Assembly: GCA_964511555.1 (NCBI GenBank)
Contig: CAZEFR010000015.1
Span: forward strand, 1 to 45,039
Direction of reading: 5' to 3'
Source: CAIZGX01 sp964511555
GTDB lineage: Bacteria; Bacteroidota; Bacteroidia; Flavobacteriales_D; Sanyastnellaceae
Length of the DNA: 45,039 bases
This document shows positions 24,916-33,353 of the stretch, in pieces. The notes beneath the pieces were generated by a model. It ran no database searches and had not been told where the DNA came from. It saw only the letters and a program-made list of their open reading frames with translations. How positions within the stretch are numbered: the stretch's first letter is position 1; the number at the start of each line of letters is the position of its first letter. A program made the translations under genes and the position numbers.

Positions 24916-26141
24916 AAGAACTCATTGAAAAGCTTCACTTAAAAAATGTGCTGAGACTTTCGGCAGCTGCAGGAATAGGTCAACTCTTAACCTACGGAAG
25001 TGCTCCAATTCTTTCACGCATTTACAACACCGAAGACTTCGCTTGGTTCGCTTTGTTCTACGCTTGGATCATTCCATTCGCGGTACTTGCAACACTTCGG
25101 GTTGAATACAGTATTCCCAATGCTGAGACGGAGATGATGGCACGTGAGCGCGCTAAGTTAGCTCTGAACAACGCTTGGCGCTTGGCCTCTATCATTGCTA
25201 TTGTATTTAGCGTTTTGTATTTCTTCGGCATGCATATTTCAGCGTTCGAGGCATTCCTTCCCATTGGAATTTTTACCATTGCTGCCATTCAAACTTATAG
25301 TTTTCTTTCCACCCGATTGAATCGCTACCGCACCAATGCGCTCTATCGCGTGGTGAACAGTCTATTCATTAATGGAGCATCTATAGCACTTGGGTATTTC
25401 GCATTCGACTACTTGGGACTTGTAATCGGATTCATCTTTGGACAAGTGATTTCCTTGTGGGTACTCTTCCAAGGAACGCGTCAGGATGAACTTTCTGAGG
25501 AACCCGTAAAATCCATTTCACTCAAGAACTTCAAACAATACATTTTCTTCAACACTCCTCAAGGCATTATTGAAACATTGCAATTGAGCGGAACGGTTTG
25601 GATGTTGAATGTCTGTTTCGGCGATTCAGCAACGGGTCTGTATTTCATGTGTTGGAAAATTATTCAAGCACCTGTAAACCTCATAAGCAATACCGTCTTC
25701 CTTACGCACTACAACAAAGCTTCTGAATTGAAGAACCAAGGCGAGTCTTATCGTCCGCTTATTCTGAGCACTGCAAAGGCGCTCATGTTGTTCAGCGGAA
25801 TTGGTGCTGTATTAATTGTTGCGTTCGCCCCTACTCTCTTCGCTTTTGTATTCGGAGAAGAGTGGAGAGCCTCTGGAGAAATGGCGCGTTGGTTAGCACC
25901 GTTCTTCGTGTTGAATTTCTCTGTTTCTCCGTTTTCATTCACAGCTATTCTAGAAAACGCGCAGAACAAAGCACTTGGATTAAACATCATTGACGTCGTT
26001 CTAAAACTTGGCGCACTTTACCTCGGATTCCTCATGAACAGTGTCACGTGGGCCATTGGGTTGTATTCGTTAGTTAGCAGTATCATGTACTTGATTACTT
26101 TCTTTTGGTATTTGCGGTTGGCTAAAAACGGAAGCAAATGA
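24912..26141 (+). CDS. Wzx-like oligosaccharide flippase (first of two)
   Basis: A 409-residue polytopic membrane protein of the MATE/MOP flippase superfamily, starting at the ATGA overlap. It has about 12 hydrophobic segments. The family-like motif ILSRIYNTEDFAWFALFYAW follows the first helix, with LRVEYSIPNAE after the second. Wzx proteins move undecaprenyl-linked oligosaccharide units across the inner membrane. It is a clear paralogue of the next gene, with which it also overlaps by 4 nt. Together with the downstream transferases this marks a surface-polysaccharide locus. Confidence 0.9.
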   Translation: MKELIEKLHLKNVLRLSAAAGIGQLLTYGSAPILSRIYNTEDFAWFALFYAWIIPFAVLATLRVEYSIPNAETEMMARERAKLALNNAWRLASIIAIVFSVLYFFGMHISAFEAFLPIGIFTIAAIQTYSFLSTRLNRYRTNALYRVVNSLFINGASIALGYFAFDYLGLVIGFIFGQVISLWVLFQGTRQDELSEEPVKSISLKNFKQYIFFNTPQGIIETLQLSGTVWMLNVCFGDSATGLYFMCWKIIQAPVNLISNTVFLTHYNKASELKNQGESYRPLILSTAKALMLFSGIGAVLIVAFAPTLFAFVFGEEWRASGEMARWLAPFFVLNFSVSPFSFTAILENAQNKALGLNIIDVVLKLGALYLGFLMNSVTWAIGLYSLVSSIMYLITFFWYLRLAKNGSK

Positions 26142-27409
26142 AGAAGTTGTTTCAATCAACATTCGTTCGAAACACCGCCATTCTTTTAGTTGGAACGGCT
26201 TCCGCGCAAGCCATTCAAATCCTTGGCGCATTCGCATTGGCTCGCATTTATGACCCGACGGAATTCGCTGTTTTCTCATTTTTCACCGCTTGCACTTCAA
26301 TTATACTTTCCTTTTCTTCGTTGCGATTTGAATTCGCTATTGCCCTTCCGAAATCTTCAGAAGAAGCCGAACAATTGGTAGGATTGTCTTTTCGGACATT
26401 GTTGCGCGTTTTAGGATTGGTTGTTTTGGGCATTGTGCTCATTTTTTCCGGACAAGGAATTTTCAATTACACCGTCCCCAGCGCAGTTCTTTTGGTTCCT
26501 GTCTTTACCTTCTTTGCAGGATTCACGCAGATATTAAACTATTGGTCAACACGCAACGGAACTTTCTTTCGCAATGCCCTTTCAAAAATTAGCGTTGCTG
26601 CCGTAACTGTTGGAACGAGCTTGTTGTGGGGAATGTTGATTGAAGATCCCATTGGATTGATCTACGGAGCCATCGTTGGACAAATCCTCGGTTGGATTAT
26701 TATTGGTTCGAACTACTCGAAACTCGCCATTCAGGCATGGAAGAATTTAACGAATCACGAAGCGAAAACACTCTGGAAATCTTACAGCAAATTTCCAACT
26801 TACAACGCACCAAACGCCTTGTTAGATAACCTTCAGCAATATGGAATGATCTTTTTATTAGGGACATTCTTTGCAAGCGAAATAAGCTCCTATTACTTTC
26901 AATCGATTCGAATTCTTGCTGCACCGCTTGCCTTAATTGGTGCGAGTATTTACCAAGTATTTTATCCGAAAGCAGCGCAAGCTTTTCACGACACCAAAAA
27001 CATTCGAGGCTATGTCTTGAAAATCTACTCTGTTCTCTTCGCAATCGGATTCCCAATCTTCGGAGTGCTCTTCTTTTTCACCGAAGAAATTTTCGTTTTC
27101 CTTTTGGGCGAGACTTGGCGCATGACCGCAGTGTATGCGCACATACTCATTCCCTTCATCTTCGTGAATTTCCTTATCTCCCCGGTAAGCGCAGTAACAG
27201 CGGTGGTACACAGACAACATCAGTCGTTGGCGTTCTCGCTGGTTGGACTATCACTTAAAATTATAAGCATTGTTGTGGGTGGAATTCTGCACGATCCGAT
27301 TCTCGGATTTACCCTTTTCAGTTTATCTGGCGTGGGTATTATGCTTAGCGGAATGTTCTGGTATTGGTACATCTCAAAAGAACGCGAAACTTTGGAGCAT
27401 TTGGGCTAA
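26138..27409 (+). CDS. Wzx-like oligosaccharide flippase (second of two)
   Basis: A 423-residue membrane protein with the same layout as the preceding gene. The matching early motif is FALARIYDPTEFAVFSFFTA, followed by SSLRFEFAIALPKSSEEAE. Sequence divergence from its neighbour is high, so the duplication is old or the two came from different sources. They could flip different glycans or work as a pair. It starts within the ATGA overlap and is followed 8 nt later by the acyltransferase. Confidence 0.9.
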   Translation: MKKLFQSTFVRNTAILLVGTASAQAIQILGAFALARIYDPTEFAVFSFFTACTSIILSFSSLRFEFAIALPKSSEEAEQLVGLSFRTLLRVLGLVVLGIVLIFSGQGIFNYTVPSAVLLVPVFTFFAGFTQILNYWSTRNGTFFRNALSKISVAAVTVGTSLLWGMLIEDPIGLIYGAIVGQILGWIIIGSNYSKLAIQAWKNLTNHEAKTLWKSYSKFPTYNAPNALLDNLQQYGMIFLLGTFFASEISSYYFQSIRILAAPLALIGASIYQVFYPKAAQAFHDTKNIRGYVLKIYSVLFAIGFPIFGVLFFFTEEIFVFLLGETWRMTAVYAHILIPFIFVNFLISPVSAVTAVVHRQHQSLAFSLVGLSLKIISIVVGGILHDPILGFTLFSLSGVGIMLSGMFWYWYISKERETLEHLG

Positions 27410-27417
27410 ATTTGAAC

Positions 27418-27984
27418 ATGCTCAAACGCAGAATTCTTTTTTACTTATCGAAGTGGATTAAGCCCGTTATGATTGGACGTTACAAGCGTTCCGACGGAAC
27501 GGTTCTTCCGCTTACACGCATTTGCAGTTCTACTTTTTTACAAGGTGAAAAGAATTTTCATGTGGAAGACAACGTGTACATAGGTCACGCGAATTTCATA
27601 GATGCTTCCAACGGTTTAACGATTGAAGAAGGTTGTCAGGTCACGAATTTCGTGAGTATCATTACGCATTCTAGTCACGATGCCATTCGTTTATACGGTA
27701 AGAAATACGCTTCCACTCCAAAGAAATTGGCGTACAACGAAGGTCAAGTCAAGATTGGAAAGTACTCCTTCATTGGACCGCACGCGGTTATTATGCCGGG
27801 AACAACACTTGGAAAAGGAAGCCTCGTTTCGGCATACAGTTTTGTGAAAGGATCATTCCCCGATTACGCTATTATTTCAGGTAATCCGGCTGTTGTTGTT
27901 GGCGACACGCGCGACCGCGACAGCAAGTGGTTGGCAGACCACGCAGACCTTAACGCCAATTACCAATCTTGGAACGAAGGGTAA
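27418..27984 (+). CDS. Hexapeptide-repeat (LbH) acyltransferase
   Basis: A 188-residue left-handed beta-helix acyltransferase starting at MLKRRILFY. Hexapeptide-like repeats are seen in FHVEDNVYIGHANFIDASNGLTIEEGCQ (split by strands), then VKIGKYSFIGPHAVIMPGTTLGKG, with the catalytic His in TH(S)SHD-like context (IITHSSHDAIRL). The C-terminal ISGNPAVVVG is the usual end of the domain. It probably O-acetylates a sugar of the surface glycan. Within the cluster it lies between flippase and transferases. Confidence 0.88.
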   Translation: MLKRRILFYLSKWIKPVMIGRYKRSDGTVLPLTRICSSTFLQGEKNFHVEDNVYIGHANFIDASNGLTIEEGCQVTNFVSIITHSSHDAIRLYGKKYASTPKKLAYNEGQVKIGKYSFIGPHAVIMPGTTLGKGSLVSAYSFVKGSFPDYAIISGNPAVVVGDTRDRDSKWLADHADLNANYQSWNEG

Positions 27985-27985
27985 A

Positions 27986-28996
27986 ATGAAGAATAAAAAA
28001 TTGCTCATTATCGGGAGTACATCCATTCACACTGAAAACTTCTTTCAACTCATTAAAGAAGAGTTTAAGGAGGTGCAGGTAATTTCAAAATTAGACTTCA
28101 GCTTGTGGAGTCTTTCTGCGCAAATACGCACTCCAAGAACAATTCGATCAATAGTAAAGAAATTCAAACCTGACATTGTTCATATTCATCAGGTAAATAG
28201 TGTTGCCTACTATGCCCTAAGAGCCTTATTGCCATTAGGTATACCCAATGTACTCACTGCTTGGGGTAGCGACATCTATTTAACACCAAAAAGAAATTTC
28301 ATTTTAAGAACGCTTGTCAGATGGAATCTCAATCACGCGGATTCATTTACTGCCGACTCGAATGACTTGGCGCAAGCAATGCAAGCGCTAATTCCTGAGA
28401 GAAAAATTGATATTCTCATTGCCAATTTCGGAATAAACCTAATACCGGTTCAAACTGAAAAGGAAAAGATATTTTATTCGAATCGACTTCATAAAAAATT
28501 ATATCGAGTAGACTTCATCTTGCGCGCGTTTGCGAAATTCAAAAGCAAACCGAATCGTGAAGAATGGAAATTAATTGTGGGTGCAGTCGGTGAAGAAACC
28601 AATCAGTTGAAAGCGCTAGCCGCTGAATTGAATATTCTTTCTAGCACTGAATTCGTGGGATGGTTGCAGCAAGAAGACAATGCGCGCAACTACGCTAAAG
28701 CCACTTACTACATTTCCATTCCGGAAAGCGACGCTACTTCGATTAGCGTGCTCGAGGCAATGGCCAGTGGTTGTATTCCAATACTCTCCAATTTACCTTC
28801 CAACATGGAATGGGTTTCACATGGTAAAACAGGAGTTATCGTTGAAAATGTTCAAAGTGATTTTATTTCTGAAGCTTTCGAAATGAACTTATCGAATGCT
28901 TCCGAATTGAATAAGCAACGCATAGATCGCGACGGAACCAAAGAAGCGAATCGCAAGAAATTCATTTCACTTTACGAAAAACTTTTATCGAAATGA
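27986..28996 (+). CDS. Glycosyltransferase family 4
   Basis: A 336-residue GT-B transferase starting at MKNKKLLIIGS. The N-terminal domain includes PDIVHIHQVNSVAYYALRAL and WGSDIYLTPKR; the C-terminal GT4 donor-binding motif is ISIPESDATSISVLEAMASGCIPILSNLPSN, where the E-x(7)-E pattern of the family is recognisable (PESDATSISVLEA). It transfers a sugar from a nucleotide donor at the cytoplasmic face. It overlaps the following GT4 by 4 nt. Confidence 0.9.
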   Translation: MKNKKLLIIGSTSIHTENFFQLIKEEFKEVQVISKLDFSLWSLSAQIRTPRTIRSIVKKFKPDIVHIHQVNSVAYYALRALLPLGIPNVLTAWGSDIYLTPKRNFILRTLVRWNLNHADSFTADSNDLAQAMQALIPERKIDILIANFGINLIPVQTEKEKIFYSNRLHKKLYRVDFILRAFAKFKSKPNREEWKLIVGAVGEETNQLKALAAELNILSSTEFVGWLQQEDNARNYAKATYYISIPESDATSISVLEAMASGCIPILSNLPSNMEWVSHGKTGVIVENVQSDFISEAFEMNLSNASELNKQRIDRDGTKEANRKKFISLYEKLLSK

Positions 28997-30078
28997 AAAC
29001 CAAAGTCGCGCACTTCACCACCTTGCATCCGCCATTCGACAGTCGAATATTCATGAAAGAATGTGTGAGTCTTGCGAAGGCAGGTTACGACGTTTCACTT
29101 GTAGTTCCTCATGCTGAATCGCTCATTCGTGAAGGCGTTCAGATTGTTGCCCTTCCAAAAACAACAAGTCGACTTAAAAAATTGTTTATCACCGCATGGC
29201 AAGGTTTTTTTGCTATCATGAAACTAAACGTGAAGATTGTTCACATTCACGACCCAGAGCTTATTCGCTTTGCACCGTTGTTTTGGTTACTCGGAAAGAA
29301 AGTTATTTTCGATTCGCATGAATATGTAAGTAGGCAAATTGAAAGCAAGCCTCTCGGACCACCTTTTCTTCGAAAAACATTCGGTTTTTTATATAGCTGC
29401 GCGGAACAATTTTATATCCTCTTTTGCTCTCGTGTGATTGTGACTGAAACCGAGCAAATACTCTCAAAACGCAAACAAGCAGTTATTCGCAACTATCCAA
29501 TTCTTTCCCTTCCTCAAATAAAGCTATCTGAGCAAACAGGTAAAATCACGCGCTTTATTTATTGTGGCGGATTAACTGAAATTCGAGGTATCTACGAATG
29601 TGTAGAAGCTATTTCTGAAATAGAAGATGCCACCCTTACGCTTATTGGAGCATGGGACTTCGAGGAATACAGACAAAAATGCGTTTCTTCTAAAGGGTGG
29701 GAAAAAGTAACTGAAGTTGGTCATTTGCCTGCAACAGAAGTTTATCAACACTACGTGAACTCACACGTAGGCTTAGCAATTTTATATCCTGAAAAAAATT
29801 ATTTGAATTCAACACCTGTAAAGGTATTTGAATACCTCGCTTGCGGACTACCTGTAATCATGTCGAACTTCCCGTATTGGAAAAAAACATTTGTTGAAGG
29901 ATGCTACTTCGTTACTCCTTCCAACAAAAAAGAAATGATTTCTGCCATGAAGTTATTGCAAAGCGAATCGCTTCGAATTGAATCTGGAAAAAGAGGAAAT
30001 GTTTGGGTGAAAGCAAATTGCAGTTGGGAAAACGAAGCGCACACGCTTGTTCAACTTTATAACGAAATTTCAAAATGA
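28993..30078 (+). CDS. Glycosyltransferase family 4
   Basis: A 361-residue GT-B transferase. The start VAHFTTLHPPFDSRIFMKEC is typical of a Bacteroidota GT4 subgroup, followed by VHIHDPELIRFAPLFWLLGKKVIFDSHEY, interrupted only by normal loops. The donor domain has FIYCGGLTEIRGI and NSTPVKVFEYLACGLPVIMSN. The sugar is unknown. Start and stop both overlap the neighbouring transferases by 4 nt. Confidence 0.91.
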   Translation: MKTKVAHFTTLHPPFDSRIFMKECVSLAKAGYDVSLVVPHAESLIREGVQIVALPKTTSRLKKLFITAWQGFFAIMKLNVKIVHIHDPELIRFAPLFWLLGKKVIFDSHEYVSRQIESKPLGPPFLRKTFGFLYSCAEQFYILFCSRVIVTETEQILSKRKQAVIRNYPILSLPQIKLSEQTGKITRFIYCGGLTEIRGIYECVEAISEIEDATLTLIGAWDFEEYRQKCVSSKGWEKVTEVGHLPATEVYQHYVNSHVGLAILYPEKNYLNSTPVKVFEYLACGLPVIMSNFPYWKKTFVEGCYFVTPSNKKEMISAMKLLQSESLRIESGKRGNVWVKANCSWENEAHTLVQLYNEISK

Positions 30079-31088
30079 TTTCTCCTTCTGTAGGCATTGC
30101 TATTCCTTGCTTTCAAGAAGCATTACACATTGAAGAATGTGTACTTTCCTGTTTAAATCAAACATACTCAGGAATCATTCGCGTTTACGTTGCCGATGGC
30201 GGAAGTACAGACGGCACGCTTGAAAAGCTTCAGCAGCTTGCCCTTCAACATGAAAATAAAATTGTTGTGTTGAAGAATGAACGTCGTGTTACTCCAGTTG
30301 CACTGAACATGGGTTTGCAAGCGAGCAACGAAGATTTTAAAATGATTCTTGGCGCACACGCTGCTCTTCCGAAGGACTACATTGAAAAATGTATGCAGAC
30401 GTTTATTGACAATCCGGAAGCAGATTGTGTTGGTGGAATAATCATAAACGAATATCAAGATGAGACATCACAAGCCATTGGATGTGCCATGTCGTCTTCG
30501 TTTGGTGTAGGCAATGCACATTTCAGAACGGGGAATAAAAACGGGTTCGTAGACACGGTTGCTTTCGGCATGTACCGCAAAGAAGTGTTTGAAAAGATCG
30601 GCTATTTCAGAGAAGAGCTCATTCGTAATCAAGACGACGAGTTCAATTTCCGCATGGAAAAGAACGAAATGAAATGTTATTTAAACACGGAGCTACATTC
30701 TAAATATTATGTTCGAGGAACACTAAACAAATTACTCAAACAATACTACCAATATGGTTATTGGAAGATCTACGTGAACTTACTTCACGGGCAAATTACA
30801 ACAATGCGACAACTGGTTCCGTTTGCGTTTGTGTGTTACCTGATCATGCTTTTACTAACGAGTATAATTCTTCCGAAGTTCGCGCTCTTCATGACCATTC
30901 CGCTTCTTCTCTATTTCATTCTTGCGCTTACGTTTGCGATTCAATCAAACAGCAAAGAATCTCGAACAACTTTGTTAAGTTTTTTCGTTTTACATTTAGG
31001 ATATGGTTGGGGCTATTTACGCGGCATCATTGAGATGAAAATTTTCGGAAAGCGTCCTACCCTTCAAAACGCACAACACAACAGATAG
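30075..31088 (+). CDS. Glycosyltransferase family 2, membrane-bound (ExoA-like)
   Basis: A 337-residue GT-A transferase. The N-terminal domain has VGIAIPCFQEALHIEECV and the DGGSTDGTLEKL motif; the acceptor motif is IRNQDDEFNFRME (a QDDEF form of ED/DXD). Three C-terminal hydrophobic segments (about 250-330) anchor it. The combination resembles succinoglycan-type ExoA transferases. Likely adds a sugar to the lipid-linked unit of the surface polymer. Confidence 0.9.
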   Translation: MISPSVGIAIPCFQEALHIEECVLSCLNQTYSGIIRVYVADGGSTDGTLEKLQQLALQHENKIVVLKNERRVTPVALNMGLQASNEDFKMILGAHAALPKDYIEKCMQTFIDNPEADCVGGIIINEYQDETSQAIGCAMSSSFGVGNAHFRTGNKNGFVDTVAFGMYRKEVFEKIGYFREELIRNQDDEFNFRMEKNEMKCYLNTELHSKYYVRGTLNKLLKQYYQYGYWKIYVNLLHGQITTMRQLVPFAFVCYLIMLLLTSIILPKFALFMTIPLLLYFILALTFAIQSNSKESRTTLLSFFVLHLGYGWGYLRGIIEMKIFGKRPTLQNAQHNR

Positions 31089-31091
31089 AAT

Positions 31092-33353
31092 ATGCGATCA
31101 GCACTTTTTATTTTATTCGCTTTATTCATGAACTCGCTCGCTGCACAGAATTTAAGTGTGAAACAAAACTTGACTTCGCCTTTCATGACCTGGTACTTCA
31201 ACGAAGAAGAAAAAACAGATTTTATGAAAGCCGCGGTACCTGGCAATGTGCACAGAGATTTGGTGCTGAATAAAATCATTCCCGATCCGCTTGTTGGCAC
31301 CAATGAAGGTGCCGCTCAATGGGTGTCGGATAAAAGTTGGGAATATACCTTAAACGATTTCGTTTGTGAACCGAATATTTTACTGCAAGATAAAATTGAA
31401 TTGCGTTTAAACGGAATAGACACCTATGCGAAAATTTTTCTCAACGATACTTTTCTAGGTGAAACGAACAACGCGTTCGTTCAATTCGATTTCAATGTGA
31501 AAGGAATTATTCTTCCGAAAGGAAATAAGCTTCGCATAGTTTTTTCTCCGGCTGAAGTTTACGCGAAACAAAAATTAGCAGAGCGAGTTCTTCCGCTTCC
31601 AGGTGACAGTATCCGTGCGGCATGCAGAAAGCCTCAGTACCACTTCGGTTGGGATTGGGGGCCGAAATTGGTGACTTGTGGAATTACGAAGAATATTGAA
31701 TTGGTTGGACATACAGACTTGTTGTTCGAGACGTTTGGTGTTGAGACACTTTCTTTGAATGAAGGAAAAGCACAGATGCGCGCTCACATTCACTATCGCG
31801 CAGACAAGGAAGAGAAAGTCTCGGTAACTTTTAATTTCGGCGGTCAAGTTTTCAAGGAAGAATTTGCTTCGAAAGTGGGAGAGCATGATTTTACTTTTCA
31901 ATTTGAATTGAAGGAACCTAGGCTGTGGTGGCCGAATGAAGCAGGAGAATCTTTCTTGTATTTGGTACAATGTACGCTTCAAACTGCAAGTGGAAAAGCG
32001 AATACGCGTGTCATTAAAACAGGGGTTCGCACCATAGAGTTGGTAAATAAACCTGATGAATTCGGTGAAAGTTTTTTCTTCAAGGTAAACGGGAGAAGTA
32101 TATTTATGAAGGGCGCTAATTATATTCCCTTGCGCATGTTGCCAGGTGTTTACAGCGAATCGGAATACAGAACACTTCTTGAAAAATGTAAAGGCGCGCA
32201 TTTCAACATGCTTCGTGTTTGGGGTGGAGGAATTTACGAAAGTGATCTGTTTTATTCACTGTGTAATGAAATGGGAATTCTCGTTTGGCAAGACTTTATG
32301 TTCGCATGCAGCATGTATCCGGGCGATGCAAAATTCTTGGAAAGTGTTCAGAAGGAAGCCGAACAAAATGTTCGCAGAATTTCGTATAACCCTTGTATGG
32401 CTCTCTGGTGTGGCAACAATGAAAACGCCGAGGGCTGGTCGAATTGGGGATGGAAAGCTGGGCTATCAAACGCATCTGTTTTTGCAATAGACAGTGAGTA
32501 CAATCAGTTGTTCAACGAATTACTACCGGGAATTGTCAAACAATTTTCCAACCTTCCTTATTGGCCTTCGTCGCCACAATTTGGGAGAGGAAATAAAGAA
32601 AGTATGGACATTGGAGATTCGCATTATTGGGGACTTTGGCATGACTTGCAGCCATTTTCCGTTTTGGAAACGAAGGTTCCTCGATTCATGAGTGAATTCG
32701 GCATGCAAAGTTTTCCGAGTGAAGATGTGTTGAAGTTAATGTCGCCCCTCGCGCCTTACGACTTGAATTCAGATGGAATAAAATTGCATCAAAAGCACTC
32801 GCGCGGGTTTACGCTTATGAAGCAATATACTGAGCAATGGTATCCGAACGCGAGCACATTACCTGTTCCTGAGTACGCGAGACTCACACAAGAAATGCAA
32901 GCGGAAGGCATGTGCAGGGCTATTGAAGTTCAGCGCAGCAGCCCGCGCTGCGGAGGCACCCTGTACTGGCAGCTGAACGATGTTTGGCCCGCGTTTTCTT
33001 GGAGCAGTATAGATGTATTAGGGAAGGAAAAGATTTTCCATCAAAAATTAAAAGAGAGCTATGCACCGCAATTGCTCACATACAAAATCGAAAACGATTC
33101 GCTCTTCATCGTATGGGTAGACGATCAATATAGCAAATCTTATTACGTCAACATTTCCGGTGAAATCGCACAACATGAAAAGAAAAACAGTCGAACCCTT
33201 GCCTTCAGCGAAATCACAATTCCCGTTAATAAACGTATTTCAATAAGTGAAGGCATTTCACTTAAAGAATTCAAAGGAAAAAATGAGCGAATGCTTTTGC
33301 TTAATGCAGAGTATAAGGATATTATTTTAGAAAGAAGGTTTACGCTTCGCTAG
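31092..33353 (+). CDS. Exported GH2 beta-mannosidase
   Basis: A 753-residue glycoside hydrolase with a signal peptide ending NSLAAQ. Domains in order: sugar-binding jelly roll (about 25-205, with PGNVHRDL and FGWDWGPK), Ig-like domain (about 210-310), TIM barrel (about 310-650). The acid/base is E444 in WCGNNENAEG and the nucleophile E535 in RFMSEFGMQS, both as in beta-mannosidases. The C-terminal Ig-like part is shorter than in many homologues. It is the last gene of the 13-gene run and may process mannose-containing glycans in the periplasm. Its stop overlaps the dnaB stop by 2 nt on opposite strands. Confidence 0.92.
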   Translation: MRSALFILFALFMNSLAAQNLSVKQNLTSPFMTWYFNEEEKTDFMKAAVPGNVHRDLVLNKIIPDPLVGTNEGAAQWVSDKSWEYTLNDFVCEPNILLQDKIELRLNGIDTYAKIFLNDTFLGETNNAFVQFDFNVKGIILPKGNKLRIVFSPAEVYAKQKLAERVLPLPGDSIRAACRKPQYHFGWDWGPKLVTCGITKNIELVGHTDLLFETFGVETLSLNEGKAQMRAHIHYRADKEEKVSVTFNFGGQVFKEEFASKVGEHDFTFQFELKEPRLWWPNEAGESFLYLVQCTLQTASGKANTRVIKTGVRTIELVNKPDEFGESFFFKVNGRSIFMKGANYIPLRMLPGVYSESEYRTLLEKCKGAHFNMLRVWGGGIYESDLFYSLCNEMGILVWQDFMFACSMYPGDAKFLESVQKEAEQNVRRISYNPCMALWCGNNENAEGWSNWGWKAGLSNASVFAIDSEYNQLFNELLPGIVKQFSNLPYWPSSPQFGRGNKESMDIGDSHYWGLWHDLQPFSVLETKVPRFMSEFGMQSFPSEDVLKLMSPLAPYDLNSDGIKLHQKHSRGFTLMKQYTEQWYPNASTLPVPEYARLTQEMQAEGMCRAIEVQRSSPRCGGTLYWQLNDVWPAFSWSSIDVLGKEKIFHQKLKESYAPQLLTYKIENDSLFIVWVDDQYSKSYYVNISGEIAQHEKKNSRTLAFSEITIPVNKRISISEGISLKEFKGKNERMLLLNAEYKDIILERRFTLR

